DNA from: Rhizobacter sp.
GTDB taxonomy: Bacteria > Pseudomonadota > Gammaproteobacteria > Burkholderiales > Burkholderiaceae
Direction of reading: 5' to 3'
Length of the DNA: 7,209 nucleotides
Assembly: GCA_014379885.1 (NCBI GenBank)
Contig: JACMKW010000450.1
Coordinates: 1 to 7,209 of the forward strand
The notes beneath the pieces are model-generated. The model worked only from the letters and a program-made list of their open reading frames with translations. It had not been told where the DNA came from and ran no database searches. A program made the translations under genes and the position numbers. This document shows positions 6,043 to 7,209 of this stretch, in pieces; position 1 is the stretch's first letter; the number at the start of each line of letters is the position of its first letter.

Positions 6043-6738
6043 TCAGGGCGGCAACCCGAGCAAGGTGCGAGCGCGCAGCAGGTCAGTACCGCTGAAGTGG
6101 CGCTTGAGGTAAGCCTCTTGCTCAGCGCCGGCAGTGGCCGGCAACTGCGCACGCGCTTGCGCCAGGCGCTGCGCCCAGGCCCATCGCGCAGCGTCTTCGG
6201 TGCGCAGCCGTACGGCCGCTTCGGCACCGAAACGTTCCACGCGCTGTTTTTGCAAGGCCTGCAATTGCGCAGCGTCCAACGTGGGCTCGGGGGTCAGCAA
6301 AGCGCGCGGCGGTACTGCACCACGGGTGGTGGGCCGCACCGGTTCGTGGGTCGGGTACGGATTGCCAGCAGCTTCCTGGCTGGGGGTGGGTTTGCCTTGC
6401 AGCACGGCCAGGTGTTCGTCCCACGCGGCGAGCACCTGCGCTGCGGTGGCGGCATCACGCTCGCGTGTGACTTCGCGTGCTATCCATTGGCGCAGTTCGC
6501 GCAGATCCACCTCGCCCATCGCAGCGAGCAGGTGGTCGAAGCGGCGCAGCAGCGCGGCGTCGGGTTGCAGGCCGCGCTGGCCGGTGAAGACAACCCAGTC
6601 GCCGTCGAGGTCGGTACCGCGCAGCGAGCCGGTGTTGCGCACCTGGTCGAAGTTGCGCACGCCGGACTGCGCCGCGGCGGGTGGCGAGCAGCAACCCGCC
6701 AGCCACAGCATCAGCGTGAGCCACAGCAGCCGGCGCAT
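6043..6738 (-). CDS. Lipase-specific foldase (lipase chaperone), short form
   Basis: Membrane-anchored periplasmic steric chaperone that folds the lipase encoded immediately upstream before its secretion. Recognised by SLRGTDLDGDW (residues 38-48 from the ATG), matching the family SLRGTEVDG segment, and by RRFDHLLAAMGE (65-76), matching the lipase-foldase signature RxxFDYxLSxxGE. The C-terminal half is helical, Ala/Arg/Gln-rich and charged, as in the arm-like helical domain that embraces the lipase. The start is ATG at 6738-6736, sharing one base with the lipase stop (TGATG); a GTG one codon earlier is possible. A purine-rich AGGTGGGG precedes it. At 231 aa it is clearly shorter than typical foldases (about 300-350). 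The N-terminus reads MRRLLWLTL then LAGCC (13-17), which resembles a lipoprotein signal rather than the usual simple transmembrane anchor. Confidence 0.9.
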   Translation of the reverse strand: MRRLLWLTLMLWLAGCCSPPAAAQSGVRNFDQVRNTGSLRGTDLDGDWVVFTGQRGLQPDAALLRRFDHLLAAMGEVDLRELRQWIAREVTRERDAATAAQVLAAWDEHLAVLQGKPTPSQEAAGNPYPTHEPVRPTTRGAVPPRALLTPEPTLDAAQLQALQKQRVERFGAEAAVRLRTEDAARWAWAQRLAQARAQLPATAGAEQEAYLKRHFSGTDLLRARTLLGLPP

Positions 6739-7209
6739 CACAGCCCCACCTTTTTGAGGCGGTTGCCGTGCAGCCGGTAGACCGCGCGCGGGTCGGGCGA
6801 GAGCGTGCCGCGCAGGCCGAGCGACTGGTTCACTTCGTCAAGGTGGTTCCAGGGGTAATCGTCGCGCAACACAACGCCCCAGTGGCTGGCGCAGCGGCCC
6901 ACCAGGCCGTCGTTGGCTTCGTCGCCGAAGAAGCGGCTGGTGGCCAGCAACACCGCGTCGCTCAGGTCCAGCGCGTTGGTGGCGATGTGGGTGCCACCGA
7001 TCGAGTAGTAACGCACGCCGTTCACCACCGCCGCGCCTTCGCCACACGGCGTGGCGGGCTGGGCCTGGGGGAAGCGGCGGTTGAACAGCGCGGCACCTGT
7101 ACTGTCAAGCGACTGCAAGGCACCCAGCGCGTCTTGTGGCAGACCCGATTCGCCCGACAACAAGGACACCGCGCCCGACAGCGCATTGGCCATGGCCGCC
7201 GGCACGCCG
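6738..7209 (-). CDS. Secreted triacylglycerol lipase (family I.1/I.2), C-terminal part; start outside the window
   Basis: Extracellular esterase hydrolysing long-chain acylglycerols. The frame is open to the right edge and ends with TGA at 6740-6738. About 156 residues are visible, roughly the C-terminal half, so the signal peptide and the Ser nucleophile (GxSxG) lie outside. The catalytic Asp is in ANDGLV (codon 6911-6909) and the catalytic His in NHLDEVNQ (codon 6845-6843). Around that His, Asp at +2, Gln at +6 and Leu at +10 match the calcium-binding loop of the Pseudomonas aeruginosa lipase. An Asp in NALDLSD, 19 residues before the catalytic Asp, is the probable other calcium ligand. Two cysteines (in TPCGEG and GRCASH) sit where the family has its disulfide. 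The ending NRLKKVGL is typical of the family. A foldase gene follows with a one-base overlap, as expected for these foldase-dependent lipases. Confidence 0.95.
   Translation of the reverse strand, partial: GVPAAMANALSGAVSLLSGESGLPQDALGALQSLDSTGAALFNRRFPQAQPATPCGEGAAVVNGVRYYSIGGTHIATNALDLSDAVLLATSRFFGDEANDGLVGRCASHWGVVLRDDYPWNHLDEVNQSLGLRGTLSPDPRAVYRLHGNRLKKVGL

Noticed and set aside
6015..6227. Small minus-strand frame at the foldase-transporter junction
   Set aside because: It lies out of frame inside the foldase 3' end, without a ribosome site or recognisable sequence.
1..7209. CRISPR array, tRNA, rRNA, insertion sequence or prophage parts
   Set aside because: I found no regularly spaced repeats, cloverleaf-like segments, transposase motifs or flanking terminal repeats in the sequence.

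Overview
The window (7,209 bp, high GC, dense genes with strong G/C third positions) looks like a chromosomal segment of a betaproteobacterium, most likely of the Burkholderiales. This rests on base composition and on the gene families present (type II quinohemoprotein alcohol dehydrogenase, Tat-exported IorAB-type molybdenum hydroxylase, family I lipase with a dedicated foldase). The genus cannot be fixed from the sequence alone.

Layout. Positions 1-1571 (+) hold the C-terminal three quarters of a PQQ- and heme c-dependent alcohol dehydrogenase, whose start lies left of the window. A short convergent region (1572-1742) carries three consecutive hairpins, two of them with the T-tracts of intrinsic terminators. 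Everything to the right is on the minus strand. Reading in the direction of transcription, the genes are: the C-terminal half of a secreted triacylglycerol lipase (7209-6738, start outside the window); its foldase, overlapping it by one base (6738-6043); an EmrB/QacA-like major facilitator transporter (about 6009-4540); a 156-bp gap with a near-ideal palindrome; a (2Fe-2S) subunit (4383-3919); and a Tat-signal molybdopterin subunit (3908-1743).

How the genes may work together. The alcohol dehydrogenase (alcohol to aldehyde, periplasm) faces a periplasmic molybdenum hydroxylase of the kind that oxidises aldehydes to acids, so the left half reads as a two-step periplasmic alcohol oxidation module. 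The lipase is exported by Sec, folded in the periplasm by the foldase, and presumably secreted. The transporter follows the foldase closely and probably shares its transcript. A link between lipase-released alcohols and the oxidation module is possible but is inference only.

Nothing here is clearly a new class of system. The points most worth a second look are the unusually short foldase with an apparent lipobox, the palindrome upstream of the molybdenum hydroxylase genes, the lack of a visible cytochrome partner for that enzyme, and the absence of the acidic residue normally found in TM1 motif D1 of the transporter.
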